Positions 21,346-32,395 of a stretch of 64,000 nucleotides of DNA are shown piece after piece (positions within the stretch are counted from its first letter, which is position 1; every line of letters begins with the position of its first letter). The notes under the pieces are model-generated. The model saw only the letters and a program-made list of their open reading frames with translations, searched no databases and had not been told where the DNA came from. The stretch is from Cristatella mucedo (Eukaryota; Bryozoa; Phylactolaemata; Cristatellidae), in NCBI GenBank assembly GCA_009760855.2, contig WPIO01000001.1, positions 11,544,001-11,608,000 on the forward strand, in the 5' to 3' direction. The position numbers were made by a program, and so were the translations under genes.

Positions 21346-22685
21346 CAGACTAGGGCCCGGTAGCCGGACATCCAGGCCACTACTACCTACATTTCGGCTA
21401 AGCTATGATCTGATAACAAATCTGAGTGGTCTGATTTTGAGCTAATAACTACATAAAATGTTCTCGAACCTACGGCTTATAAGGATAAGTTCAAGTCGCT
21501 AAAATATGTCGTATTCGCTTGGGTCGTGATTCTGCAGTATTTACAAAGCTTACGCGAGAGTTCAAATCGTTACTACAATTTTAAAATAAAGAGCCGGAAT
21601 TTCACCATGTTCTAGAGTGATTAATGCACGTAAAGCTTGGAGAAGAAAAGCTAATTACTGCTTAATTGTGGGAAACCCGGGAGAAGCATCCCCTCCCTGA
21701 CTGCGAAGGACGAATGAATCGTAGAGTGAGTTTCAAGCCATCGAATATAAATCTTGGTTCATAAGGCACTAAGCGACAGTTAATAGCGAGCCTACCGTAT
21801 GCCCTCTTGGCGGATCACCGCCAACATTCTTGTAGCCGCTGATATAGGCTTTCAACTGCATGCTCACAGTCACAGCACACAGCAGCTACCAACTCCCGGA
21901 AGTAGTACGAATGTATGGGAACTCGGAATGGGAGTGGCGCCATGTGGCACAACTCTGGCACCTCCCCTTTTTTGGCTGTGCTAGCATCCGTATCTGCACA
22001 CATTTTTAGGGCATCTGCATTTTTAGGGCATCGCACTCTGAAACTACTGAGATCCACAGGCTTTATTTAAATCAAAATTTCTGAAATATTTAGTCTATTA
22101 ATCAACTGATAAGCTGAGAATCCACTTGACTATTATGTATCTGGTTGGTATCGCTAGCGCACGTCGGATAGCTTACACTGCAAACCGCTTTTCAGAGGAA
22201 GGGAATCGCGCTAGTGATACCGGAATTGTGCGTACAGTACTTTCAAATTTGTTTTTGAAAGAATTTGCAAGAGAGTCTTTGAATTGTAGTTCTGTTTTAT
22301 ATCCAGAAACAGTAATCCAAGTGATTGTCTGACCGGCCAACTCCCAACGGGTGACGCCATTGAAGCAGCTGGGCACCAGCGGACCATTGGATAGATAGTG
22401 GCATACCAAATCTCTATCTATTATTTACTGAAAAACCAGCATGCTTTACCTACAGACATCTGAGCAATAGTCCAATCTGTTGAAGAAGCAAGGAAGTCAA
22501 CAACCTGAGATAGCAAACCGCAGTATACGAACTGCTGAAGCGCCTTTCAACTGATCAAATTTGTTATGATAACCCACATTAATAAGCAGGAGGATGCTAA
22601 TAAACCATAGATTATGGCTTTCAAGAGAGAAATTAGCGATTGTGTATTATGAGCTTTGGAAATCGCGTGTCAGGTCGTCTTTAGC
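21346..22685. other. Intergenic; one short imperfect hairpin
   Basis: GGTATCGCTAGCGC (from 22145) pairs, with one mismatch, to GCGCTAGTGATACC (to 22221). No supported gene is present, although 22126-22332 is an open frame through the hairpin. Confidence 0.45.
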
Positions 22686-24750
22686 TTGATGTTCTGCAGT
22701 GGTTCATGTCCTATCTCAGTGGGAGACTCCAGAGTATTGACGTGAATAGACATCTCCTCAACCGTTCCCAGATTAGCTCCTTACCTGATGATCCTTGTGA
22801 TGATCTAGCAGATCGCTTCTCTCGATTGTCTGTGCAGAAGATAGACAAGATCAGGAAATCCATCCCTGCAATGACAGCCTCCCCACTAAAATGCTGTTCC
22901 TCGGTTCCTGGCTGCACCTCAATGTCTGCATTTAAGCAGGTCTCTAGTGATCTAGTACTAAAGTTCGTATCTCAATCAAAGAAGACAACAAGTCATCTGG
23001 ACCCTATTCCCACTGTCCTGCTCCTACGTTGCATTGATCTGCTGCTGCCATGCATAACTAACATCATTAATATGTCATTAGCCTCAGGTCATGTCCCAGC
23101 ACCTTTCAAAAAAGCTGTAGTCAGGGCACTTCTCAAGAAAGCAACACTAGACCAAGCGAACTTAAGCAACTACCGCCCAGTCTCCCTACCACAATTCCTA
23201 TCAAAGACACTGGAACGGGTAGTGGCAGACCAGCTGAACTCGTATATCGAAACCTCACACCTTGCTAGTAAGTTCCAGTCTGGCTTTAGAGCTAATCACT
23301 CCACAGAGTCAGCATTGCTTAGGGTGTACAACGACCTACTTAGGAATGCAGACATGGGTAGAGTGTCTCTGCTTGTTTTGCTCGATCTTTCGGCAGCTTT
23401 TGATACCATCGATCACAAAGTTCTTCCAGAGCGCCTCTCATCTCGCCTGGGCATCACTGGCACTGCTCTGCAGTGGTACAGGTCCTATCTCAGTGGGAGA
23501 CTCCAGAGTATTGACGTGAATGGACAAAGATCATCTGAAGTACCTCTGAAATATGGAGTACCTCAGGGCTCTGTGCTAGGTCCGGTTCTTTTCACGGTTT
23601 CTACTCTCCCTCTTGCTGATGTGATTGCCAAGCACAATCTAGGCTTTCACTTCTATGCGGATGACACTCAGTTGTACCTTTGCGTTGATCCCTCCCAGCC
23701 TTCGAGCACCTCAAATTCTCTCAACTCACTTGCTGCATGCATTGATGACATCCGCACATGGATAGCAGCAAATTTTCTAAAACTAAACAATGACAAAACT
23801 AACTTACGAGTAATGGGCAAACCCAGAGTGATTCACAAATTGGAAAGGCTGACGCTCAAAATTTGCTCTCCCAGCATATCTGCTGTTACATCAGCTCGAA
23901 ATCTAGGTGTCATGTTCTAAAGCGACCTCTCGTTAGACGACCATATCAGCTCCACAGTCAAGTGTGCCTACTTTCAGCTTCATAACATTGCTAAAATTCG
24001 GGCTTGTTTAGATAAGGATACCACATCTAAGTTGGTCCATGCATTCGTGACATCCCGTCTCGACTTCTGCAACTCACTGCTTACTGGCCTACCAGCATGT
24101 GCGATCAGGCGATTGCAGCTGGTGCAAAACTCTGCAGCCAGGCTTGTCTGTCGTGAGCGTCGCAGTTGCCACATTACTCCACTTCTCGCCGACCTGCACT
24201 GGCTACCAGTCAAGCAACGGATCGATGTCAAGGTTTCGTCGCTCACTTTTAGGTCCCTTCATTCTTTAGCTCCAGCCTATCTCTCAGATATACTCCCCCC
24301 ATCAGGCCAAGCATCGTACCACCTGCTTTTCGGAATCCAACAGTCTACAAATACCTCGTAAAAACCTCAAATCCTTTGGAGACCGTGCATTTAGTTCGTA
24401 TGCTCCCAACGCCTGGAACTCCCTCCCGACCTGCGTCAGAACATCCCCTGACCTGACCACATTTAAAAGGAACTTAAAAACACACCTATTTAGGACAGCA
24501 TTTAGTGGGTCCCTGTGATTCGTCCTTGATGTGCTTATGCGTGCTGACACTGTGCATGCTGTCACTAAACACATTTGCCTACTGACCCTGTGCATGTCAC
24601 CTCTAACCATATTATTCATTTTGTTTGTTTTTCAAGCATGATTTTACTTACCATTCAATTGCATTTCCCTTTGCAGCAAATGTAAAGTGTCTAGAAAGAG
24701 GTTAAATTCTCCGAGAACGCTTTATCAAGTGCATTATTATTATTATGAGA
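22686..24750 (+). mobile_element. LINE family A, longest copy, nearly complete RT
   Basis: This is a CR1/L2-like non-LTR retrotransposon, 5'-truncated with no endonuclease domain. It covers the linker, the reverse transcriptase, the C-terminal extension, a 3' UTR, the tail hairpin (GTAAAGTGTCTAGAAAGAGG region) and (ATT)n at 24736-24748. The first 57 bp (22691-22747) repeat an internal part of its own RT (23465-23521), so the 5' end is rearranged. Confidence 0.93.
22706..23920 (+). pseudogene. Reverse transcriptase ORF of LINE A, interrupted
   Basis: This non-LTR reverse transcriptase would perform target-primed reverse transcription. Visible blocks in order are YRPVSLPQFLSKTLERVV, FQSGFRANHSTESALL, LLDLSAAFDTIDHKV (motif A), YGVPQGSVLGPVLF (motif B), FHFYADDTQLYL (motif C, catalytic ADD) and ANFLKLNNDKT (motif D). 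A TAA stop at 23918-23920 interrupts it, where the 59.8-kb copy has CAA. The same frame then continues until an extra C in the C-run at 24295-24300 shifts it. The first 14 residues come from the duplicated RT fragment, so the native start is not here. It is not functional as it stands. Confidence 0.9.
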
Positions 24751-24777
24751 GTGTATACAAAAGCGAAAATAACGCAT

Positions 24778-24905
24778 TGCAGTGTATATCCCTCTGTGAC
24801 ACCACAAATACGCAAGGCTTATGTGTTTGTTACGCAGGAGAGCTTTCGACTGTGCACTCAAAGATTGAGTGGCTTTCGGTGTGCATACGGTAGCTAACAG
24901 ACACG
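24778..24905 (-). mobile_element. LINE family B, terminal 3' fragment
   Basis: Antisense words GTGACACCACAAA, TTACGCAGGAGAGC, GTGCACTCA and GTGGCTTTCGGTGTGC match the 3' end of B. It starts about 28 bp after the LINE A tail. Confidence 0.75.
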
Positions 24906-25051
24906 TGAGAACTAAGGCGGTTCAGAGCATAACGCTGGCCCGCAAATTTTCCCACACCCATGCTTTTTTATGACTTGTCATAGTTGAGTGCAGAAATTTA
25001 TTAGAGTAAGGTTTTTCGGTGCATTCGCTTGAATTAATACTTTTCTGCAGT

Positions 25052-25174
25052 ATGGGTATTATTGGTAAATTTTGTATCCTGCTAACTATTACTGCATACA
25101 TGGATGCATTTAAACGTCACGATGCGTTAGTCGTTCTTAGAGGCGCCAGTTCAGACAGCACCGGTCTCATGGCT
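25052..25174 (+). CDS. Candidate coding exon with signal-peptide-like N terminus
   Basis: A 41-codon segment starts at an ATG one base after a strong acceptor (TTAATACTTTTCTGCAG) and ends at a strong donor (GGCT|GTGAGT) in phase 0. The translation starts MGIIGKFCILLTITAYMDA, a short basic start and hydrophobic core like a secretion signal, followed by a polar stretch with two Arg. No homologue is recognised and no partner exon was found within 6 kb. The frame is also open upstream, so it might be an internal exon with a hydrophobic segment. Confidence 0.3.
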
Positions 25175-26752
25175 GTGAGTTCTAACAACCTAATTTGCTA
25201 ATTTTGTTTCTCTTCAAAAATCTTCGACCAAAGCCGTTCCTCACGTTCTTAATAGCACTTATTGATAGAGATCAAGTCCCAAAGGAAGCTAACTGTTCAA
25301 ACTATGTATGAGGAAATAATCGCAGAGATTGTTAACTAATTAACGTTGTTCTGGAGGCAGACGTATCCAAAACTATGCAACGGTAATTAAGGTCTAGAAC
25401 AGAGATCATAACAGTGGGTAGCAGCTACAATTAATTACGGCGGCGCCAATGAATTATACTCCATCTCATGACATGAAGCTACCTACGGCCTTTCATAAGC
25501 TTTTTAAAAATAAACTATCTGATTCCCTTAATTACTAGCCGTCTGTTTTTAGAGAGGGCTCTGGACCCTGCATAAGAACATGTCATTTGCAGATTAATGG
25601 CAGCTGGGAGCTGTAGGGCTGACTAGGGTGTGCGATCGTTAGTGTGAAAATTTGCTCTCCTCAGAACACTTCCGATATCCTATCGCACGCCATGGCAAAT
25701 ATATGTACTTAGCAGAAACCACGATGAGCAAGCAGCGCTTTTCAGCAAAGACTTAGAGAAGACATTTGGTTACTGGTTGAAATTGGCAAGTCTTATGTAA
25801 GCCGTGTTATGGAATGTAGCTTAGGTGTGTCACCACTATAGAGCCAAGATAGTTTTCAGTTGCTTGTTCACGTTTGCCTAAAATTCAGCGAAGACATAGT
25901 TAATGCAACCCCCTCACCATCGCTAATAGCATGCATCAGTGCCTAAAATAACCACGCACCCACTGAAGAGACGCTACTCTTCCCGGCCCCAACCAAAAGC
26001 TCAGAGCAAGTTTCGAGGAAATGGCGATCAATAAGAACCTCTCTTTACTTTGTCGTACAGTAGGTGCATGTCCATAGTCGGAAGCCTCAAATATGAATAT
26101 GAACATAATATGAATATTCTTCTTCATTTTCGTTATCGTCACATTGGTCAGCAAACCCCGCTACTGTCCCTCCCGTCTGGATGGTGGTTGGATAGGCCTA
26201 GCAGCCACGAACGTGGGCCGCTGCTGCTAGATATAGTGTGAGCTAAATATTTGCAATCCACCTGAAATACTCGGTGGAGATTACAGGTTTCCTAGAGCGT
26301 TATACAAAGTTATGTTAATATTACAGAAATAGCCCCTCTGAAGGCCTGATTGAATTTTATGTCAAACTCAGTCCTTGTCAAATTTCCAATGTCTGTAAAT
26401 GTTATTTATCTTAAAAGTGCACAGGCATTCGTTATTTTTCAGCCGATATAAAAATTATTGCAGTATCTGGTGCATTTTAAGAGGTTTTAAGGAAAAAGGC
26501 TGCTCCGCCGTAGCCATATTGAAAACTGCAAACAAAACAGGCTCCAAGGTTGAATTCGCTATGTCCGTGAGACATAATCACTTTTCCAGAAGCAAACCAA
26601 AATTATATCCCCACACTGCGTAATTTAAATCTTTAAATTTTTTTAAATTTTAAATCTTTTCCCCTAATTTCGCAGAGAATTGGTTTCCCTATGTATATTT
26701 GTTTCCGTATGTGTGCATAGCACAGCAGGTTTGTGCATGGCATTTAGGCTGT
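25175..26752. other. Intergenic, nothing recognised
   Basis: AT-rich. A possible fragment of a SINE-like tail lies near 26270-26310 (GAGATTACAGG, GTTATACAAAG). Confidence 0.35.
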
Positions 26753-26766
26753 CTTTGAGAGAGAGG

Positions 26767-26798
<32 letters not shown>

Positions 26799-26821
26799 GG
26801 CAAGAGAAAAGAGAGAGAGCG

Positions 26822-26894
<73 letters not shown>

Positions 26895-26927
26895 TGGAGA
26901 GAGAAAGAGAGAGGTGGAAAGAGAGAG

Positions 26928-26960
<33 letters not shown>

Positions 26961-26968
26961 AGAGAGAT
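26753..26968. repeat. (GA)n microsatellite
   Basis: Polypurine GA tract of about 215 bp with GGGA and AAAG interruptions. Confidence 0.96.
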
Positions 26969-27213
26969 AGTTTTCTGATGACTTGATAATAAGAAAATTA
27001 TGATATCAAAATCCGATTAGAAGAATGCACAGCAGAGTAAATGCGATGTAGGTGGTGATATCTTTTCGAAAAGAATTAAGGGGTCAGGCTTGAGTGAGTA
27101 GCATCTGAAGCACCAGTGGAATGTAAATATTGTATTACGGATAAGTCGATGTCGGCCCATTTCTGTAAACTAAATTGTGGTTAAAACGAGTTCCTCATGG
27201 GGAATCTTAACAG

Positions 27214-27492
27214 TCAAGCTAGACTAAGTGAGAATAAATTACTTTTCATTCTTAATTCGAGGTGTCGCTGCGTGAGCATCGTTGATTGCTGTATGCATGA
27301 GAGCTTCGCCTCCTTTCTGAAGGCGTCTTCGTGAACTTTCAGAGCTGTGTCTAGAAAGCCGCCTCCTCTGATAGACTCGATCACTGTCCCGGATAACGGA
27401 ACAACTCGAGCAATCGCCTTATTGAAGACCTCGCCAGCTTCCTGGGTTATATCTGGATTAAACTGCCGGAGTTCGGAAATAGCAGCCGACAA
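27214..27492 (-). CDS. Unidentified open frame or exon, minus strand
   Basis: A 92-codon frame with no ATG at its start. It reads coding-like: ITQEAGEVFNKAIARVV, then GGGFLDTALKVHEDAFRKEA. A possible acceptor (CTCCGGCAG at 27463-27465) and donor (GAAAA|GTAATT at 27242) would define an exon at 27243-27462. The predicted helices and the GGG turn resemble helical regions of large GTPases only superficially. No family is claimed. Confidence 0.25.
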   Translation of the reverse strand: MSAAISELRQFNPDITQEAGEVFNKAIARVVPLSGTVIESIRGGGFLDTALKVHEDAFRKEAKLSCIQQSTMLTQRHLELRMKSNLFSLSLA

Positions 27493-27829
27493 TTGTCACG
27501 AGCCCTTACGTTGAGTGATTGACAGGTTCGTCCTTGAATTATGTCAGATTGGCCTCTAAATCCCAAAAACTCAGTCGTGCACCCATTTCTTTGAAAGAGC
27601 CGCTCATGCACTCAGTTGATCAGCGGATACAGCAACAATTCTTGCCTAGGATCAATGTGTCCGTAAAGGCTTCGCCCTTTCACAACTAAATATGTTGCTG
27701 CAGGCTTTTTGCACGCCCAGGTTTAATTAAGACAACAAATTAGCTCTCTCTTTTTTATCAGTCAAAGACTTTTGGATGCAAAAAGCATTTGCTCTACTGG
27801 TCCATGACGGTGAAATGATCTGTTGCAAC

Positions 27830-28030
27830 TCTTGTGCATGGACGTCAGGTCATCTTATACTGGCACTGCATTTACCGCCGCCCTAAGCTGGTACTTTTAC
27901 GCTACTTCTTTCATCGACCTTCGCTCCTCGCTCGCTCGCTCGCTCGGCCATGCTTCAACCTTTTTTTGCTGCGTGAGACGATGCCTTTTGGCTAAGCATG
28001 CTCACCGAAAGCTGCCTATTCTGGAGTTCG
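27830..28030 (+). mobile_element. LINE family B, fossil C-terminal piece
   Basis: The plus frame reads TAFTAALSWYFYATSF and later KHAHRKLPILEFAV, an aligned counterpart of the B C terminus (TSFSAVLSCYFYATHY). A (CTCG)5 expansion lies inside at about 27930-27950. Confidence 0.6.
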
Positions 28031-28089
28031 CTGTAGTAATCCTGAAGAATTACTTTCAGTTAGTCGTTCTGTCGTGGTGCTGCAAACTG

Positions 28090-28611
28090 GGAGGCGTGAA
28101 TGTAATGTATTGTATCTCCGTCTGTAGCGCCACGATGCCACAAAGACTATGTGGGTGCTACGCAGGAGAGCTTTGTACGGCGCACTCACAGCCTAAGTGG
28201 CTTTCGGTAAGCATTCAGTAGCCAACAAACTTAATCTCACGGAACAAAAATAAAGTGGGTATCATAGCCAAGTCATGAGTGCAATTGAGATAGTGAGTCG
28301 CTTGGAAGTAGCAGTTCACGACCGCTGGAAAGAATGTGCCATAGTCGGCAGCAGGAGAGTAGTTGCGTAAGAATCGTGGAAACGAGTTTCACAGTCTAGG
28401 ACCTGCAGAGCTAAAGCTTCTGTCACCAATGGTTTTTAAGTTGAGGAGTGGAATAGCGAATTTATTGTCCGTACAGGACCTGAGCGCACGAGTAGGCTGA
28501 AACTGGTGCAGCAGTTTCAGCTGGGTATAGAGGAGCCAAGCCATGAAGGGCCTTGCGGATCAGTGGTAGAACTTTGCTCTGTATCCGTTGATCGACGGAC
28601 ATATTGGGGTA
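28090..28611 (-). mobile_element. LINE family B, 3' half, hosting another insert
   Basis: The full 3' region of B lies in antisense, from GTAATGTATTGTATCTCC through GCACTCACAGCCTAAG to GAGGAGCCAAGCCATG. Its interior end coincides with the fold-back element at 28612. Confidence 0.85.
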
Positions 28612-29141
28612 TGGCTAATGTATTGCTGCTTTGCTACTATTAGCGTATGGGCCGGTAGTCAGTTTATGGCCTCGGTATTCACATTGTGGCCAGTTTATGG
28701 TCTCGCTATTCCCGCTAAGGCCAGTGCATGGCCCAGTGGAGTTTATGGCGCGGCTGCCGGTTTTGACGAAATAGGTTGAAGTTGAATGCGAACGGTGCAC
28801 ACACGACGAAACGAGAGCACTTTGGCTGGCTTCAAAAAAACGTGTGCTCTCACGCGGACGCTCGCAGCGGGCCAATACGCCACCGCTCTGCCCGGCGTAC
28901 TAGTCGAAACTCCCTATGTGTCTATGCATGCATAGGTTATCGCCCTCATTAATCATTTTCCCATGAACTGGCAACGGCTCATAAACCGGCTGCAGCGCCA
29001 TAAACTCCACTGGGCCATGCACTGGCCGTAGCGGGAAGAACGAGGCCACAATGAACTGGATGCCACAATGCGGGAAGAACGAGGCCATAAACTGACTACC
29101 GGCCCTAGGATGCTAGGAGTAGCAAGCGATAAATTAGCCAC
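28612..29141. mobile_element. Fold-back (MITE-like) element with ~150-bp inverted arms
   Basis: The left arm 28613-28766 and right arm 28975-29141 are imperfect reverse complements. Shared blocks in order are GGCTAAT, GGGCCGGTAGTCAGTTTATG, CCCGCT, GGCCAGTGCATGGCCCAGTG and GAGTTTATGGCGC. The 208-bp centre is unique and non-coding. A CGTTCTTCCCGC motif is repeated within the right arm. There is no transposase. Target-site duplication is unclear (ACAT occurs near both ends). Confidence 0.75.
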
Positions 29142-30652
29142 ATGAATGTACCTCGCGCGGCTACGAAGCGAGCGCGTTTCGTCGATGGGTGCTGATCTGC
29201 TGCTCTAGCGCCAAAGAGGAAGGAGAGAGAGAATAGCGTCCGTTTGTTGGGCCGAAGGACGGGCAGAAAGTCTGGAGCGAGCGGGCTGATGGCGGCTAGC
29301 GGAAGCCGGCAGCTGCGACCCGAGGGTACTGGAGAGGGAGAGACGTCCAGATGCGGACTCGCCTCTCCCTGCACGCCTGGGTTGTTTCGATTTCTTGCTA
29401 GATGCAAACTCGTTGCTGATTTATTGCTTTTCGAGACGCAAACAAAGAAGAGCCGCTGAAAGGCGCACAACGAAAAGGCAAAAATGCGCAGACCACGTGC
29501 ACTTTCGCTTTCACTCTCAGGAAACGCGCTACCTCGATCGCTCGCGATGGCTGTCAATAGAAACGCGCTTACAAGTTGACATGCGGGTCTTAAATGTGGA
29601 GATGACTCCCAACCAAGTGTAGGGCTTTAGTCGAAGCACTCTTTCTTTTTCTTGGCATCCACAAACCTTTCACGCTTCCTTTTCATAAGCACTTCGTATC
29701 TTTGCATGACAAAGGCCTTTCTAAGTTCAAATGATGCTCTAAAAAAAAGTCAAAGGCATCTTGGGTAGTGGGCACAATAGGATAGTGATCGTAATAATGA
29801 TAATTATATCAATAATTTTTATAGCGCCTAAGAAAAAATGTCTCTACCCGGGCAATTTGCAACTAGTTGTAGGAGAATTAGTACCCAAAAGTTAATGAAA
29901 TACAGGGTATCGTGCTAAGACAAGAATACACCAGCACACAAGTAGCATGCATTGCCAAACGATGCAAAAACGCAAATAGACACTCAGGGCGGCTGAGAAG
30001 AAAGACCCCTGACTGTTAACATGAATTGGATCATGCGCAGGTAAGCAGGCAAAGCACGCAAGATAAATGACCAATGGTTCACTTGGGCGCAGAAAAAACT
30101 GAGTGGAACAAATTCGTCTTTCGTTAGGACGGACTTGAGTGATGCGAACAATGTATACGGAGAGACAGAAGCTTGAGAGGAGTTCATAACTTATGGTGCT
30201 TCGAACTGAAGGCCGGATAACCGAAAGATTTCAACGTTGTTGCTTGAGGAACAGCGAGATGACTGCTAGCTAAGGTACGGTTGATGCGAGAGCACGTGAC
30301 TTTGGGAGGAAAAAGGTCGGATGCGGAGGCTTTTGGATACGATCGAAGCGACCGGCGATTACAATGATACTGATAGTAGCTATACAAATAGTCAGTCTTT
30401 TATATAGTACCCTAGTGATGCTATGGATAGCAGCCCAATTTCAATATTTCTAGGAAAGAAAATCAGCCATGTCGTCACTCCTGTCAGTTGAGTAAAAAGC
30501 AATTAAATTTCGGCTGATTTATAAGCTTATTTATATAGCGGCATTAGAGTCTTAGAGTCTTACCAACTGTCACCCTACGTGCAGAAGAAAATAAGAGATT
30601 GGCTGCTGCAGGACTTAAATCCACGAGACTAGATAAAAACCTAGATCAATGT
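29142..30652. other. Intergenic, partly GC-rich
   Basis: GC-rich at 29150-29580 with overlapping frames on both strands, none recognisable. At about 29790-29880 there is a minus-strand LINE A/SINE1-like tail remnant (TTTTTATAGCGCCTAAG). Confidence 0.35.
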
Positions 30653-30946
30653 TTATTTCCTTCGTGACGGCTTAATGAGCGTCCTCACGTTAACTTCAGT
30701 TGGTCGGCTAGCTTGAAAGAAAGTTTCAATGTCGATTAAAAAGAAAGACGCAGACCCCAGCATATACCGAACGTACTTCCATTGAGCGTGGTCGGCATAC
30801 GCTGTTGAGGATTCGTACTGGTGTTTGGTAGCAATGTACTCGTTGTATGCTTTTATTAACGAGAACGTGGTCTTTCCAACGGAGCCATTTTGTCTGGTAA
30901 TCACTTTATTCTTTGCCTCGGAGTGTGAAGCACCCTGAGAATCCAT
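30653..30946 (-). CDS. Hypothetical 97-residue protein or terminal exon
   Basis: A true ATG opens MDSQGASHSEAKNKV and runs to a TAA. The middle (KTTFSLIKAYNEYIATKHQY, WKYVRYMLGSASFFLIDIE) has even, coding-like composition. The C terminus is basic (KPSRRK). A good donor (GTTAAC|GTGAGG at 30688) lies inside the frame in phase 0, so it may be a first exon instead. The 27.2-kb frame downstream is open in a compatible phase. Not recognised. Confidence 0.3.
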   Translation of the reverse strand: MDSQGASHSEAKNKVITRQNGSVGKTTFSLIKAYNEYIATKHQYESSTAYADHAQWKYVRYMLGSASFFLIDIETFFQASRPTEVNVRTLIKPSRRK

Positions 30947-30983
30947 AAATCTTTCTGTTTTCGCAGTCCAGATACCTCAAACG

Positions 30984-30987
<4 letters not shown>

Positions 30988-31019
<32 letters not shown>
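30988..31019. repeat. (AT)n microsatellite
   Basis: About 16 AT units next to the 3' end of a minus-strand SINE2. Confidence 0.95.
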
Positions 31020-31023
<4 letters not shown>

Positions 31024-31029
31024 AGTATA

Positions 31030-31200
31030 TATACTAACTGATTTAAAAGCCTCTTTTGTATAGCGGCAGAAGAGCCTTTACGCCTATCACCGCCGCTTGC
31101 TGGGGCGATATGGAATCGCCCACTGCAGGATTCGAACCCACAACCACGAGACCGAGGTAGTGAGAAGCAACCGCCTTACCTAGTGCGCCATTACGGCTCA
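31030..31200 (-). mobile_element. SINE2, tRNA-derived
   Basis: Minus strand: GCCGTAATGGCGCACTAGG head, perfect GGTTCGAATCC B box, TGCAGTGGGCGATT and GGCTCTTCTGCCGCTATAC. The tail abuts the (AT)n run. Confidence 0.9.
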
Positions 31201-31574
31201 ATAAGCGTACTGGTATCTAATTTTTGAGAGCTGCGAGTGGCTCTTCGGCGATTTATTACACCTACCAGACTGCGACATGCAGCATCCTGCAAGAAAGTGC
31301 AATTTCTTCGGAAAGGTGGAGAGAGCAGAATGATTGAGAAAGAAAGAGAGACGGTGCCCGAGTATTCATGCATAGGCCAGTGCTCGTCTGGGTGCTCTCA
31401 AGCATGGCTTGGTGCACTCGCGCGAGTGTATGTATGTACACCGCGGTCATAAGAGGGTGCATACGCCGTCGGCACCCACGTCAGATGGACATGGGATGTA
31501 AATGGCTACAGAAAGGCTGACGCAACAGCAAGATGGAGTAGTGACGAAGATGCGGTACAAAAATAGAGATTGAG

Positions 31575-31721
<147 letters not shown>

Positions 31722-31819
31722 AATAGGGGCGAAGGGAAAGATGGAAAGGAGAAATAAAAATAAGAGAAAAGAGAGAACCAAGAAAGATAGAGAAAAAGAG
31801 AGAGCGAAAGGGAGATACA

Positions 31820-32395
31820 GACTTCTCGCCGACCTGCACTGGCTACCAGTCAAGCAACGGATTGACTTCAAGGTTTCGTCGCTCACTTTTAGGTCACTTC
31901 ATTCTTTGGCTCCAGCCTATCTCTCAGATCTACTACCCCACCAGGCCAAGCATCGTACCACACGCTTTTCGGAATCCAACAGTCTACCAATACCCCGTAC
32001 AAACATAAAATCCTTTGGAGACCGTGCATTTAGTTCGTATGCCCCCAAAGCCTAGAACTCACTTCCGGCTTGCGTCAGAACATCCCCTGACTTGACCTCA
32101 TTTAAAAAGAATTTAAAAACACACCTATTTAGGACAGCATTCAGTGGATCCCTGTGATTCTTCCTTGATGTGCTTATGCGTGGTTACACTGCGCATGCTG
32201 CAACTAACCACATTTGCATGCTGACCCTGTGCATGTCACCCCTAACCACGTTATTCGTTTTGTTTGTTTATCAAGCATGATACTACTCACCATTCAATTG
32301 CATTTCCCTTTGCAGCAAATGTAAAGCGCCAGAGAGAGATTGAGTTCTCTGAAGGCGCTTTATCAAGTGCATTATTATAATTATTATTGTATACA
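31820..32395 (+). mobile_element. LINE family A, 3' third, joined to the GA tract
   Basis: The frame LLADLHWLPVKQRIDFKVSS continues to SSYAPKA and a stop at 32055. Then come the 3' UTR, a well-kept tail hairpin (AAAGCGCC, AGAGATTGAGTTCTCT, GGCGCTTT) and (ATT)n. The upstream GA repeat is in frame, giving a chimeric ORF 31570-32055. Confidence 0.9.

Noticed and set aside
25940..26010. P-loop-like string LLVGAGKSS on the minus strand
   Set aside because: The frame stops 9 codons later, no flanking GTPase or ATPase motif follows, and the spacing does not match GxxxxGKS. Most likely chance.
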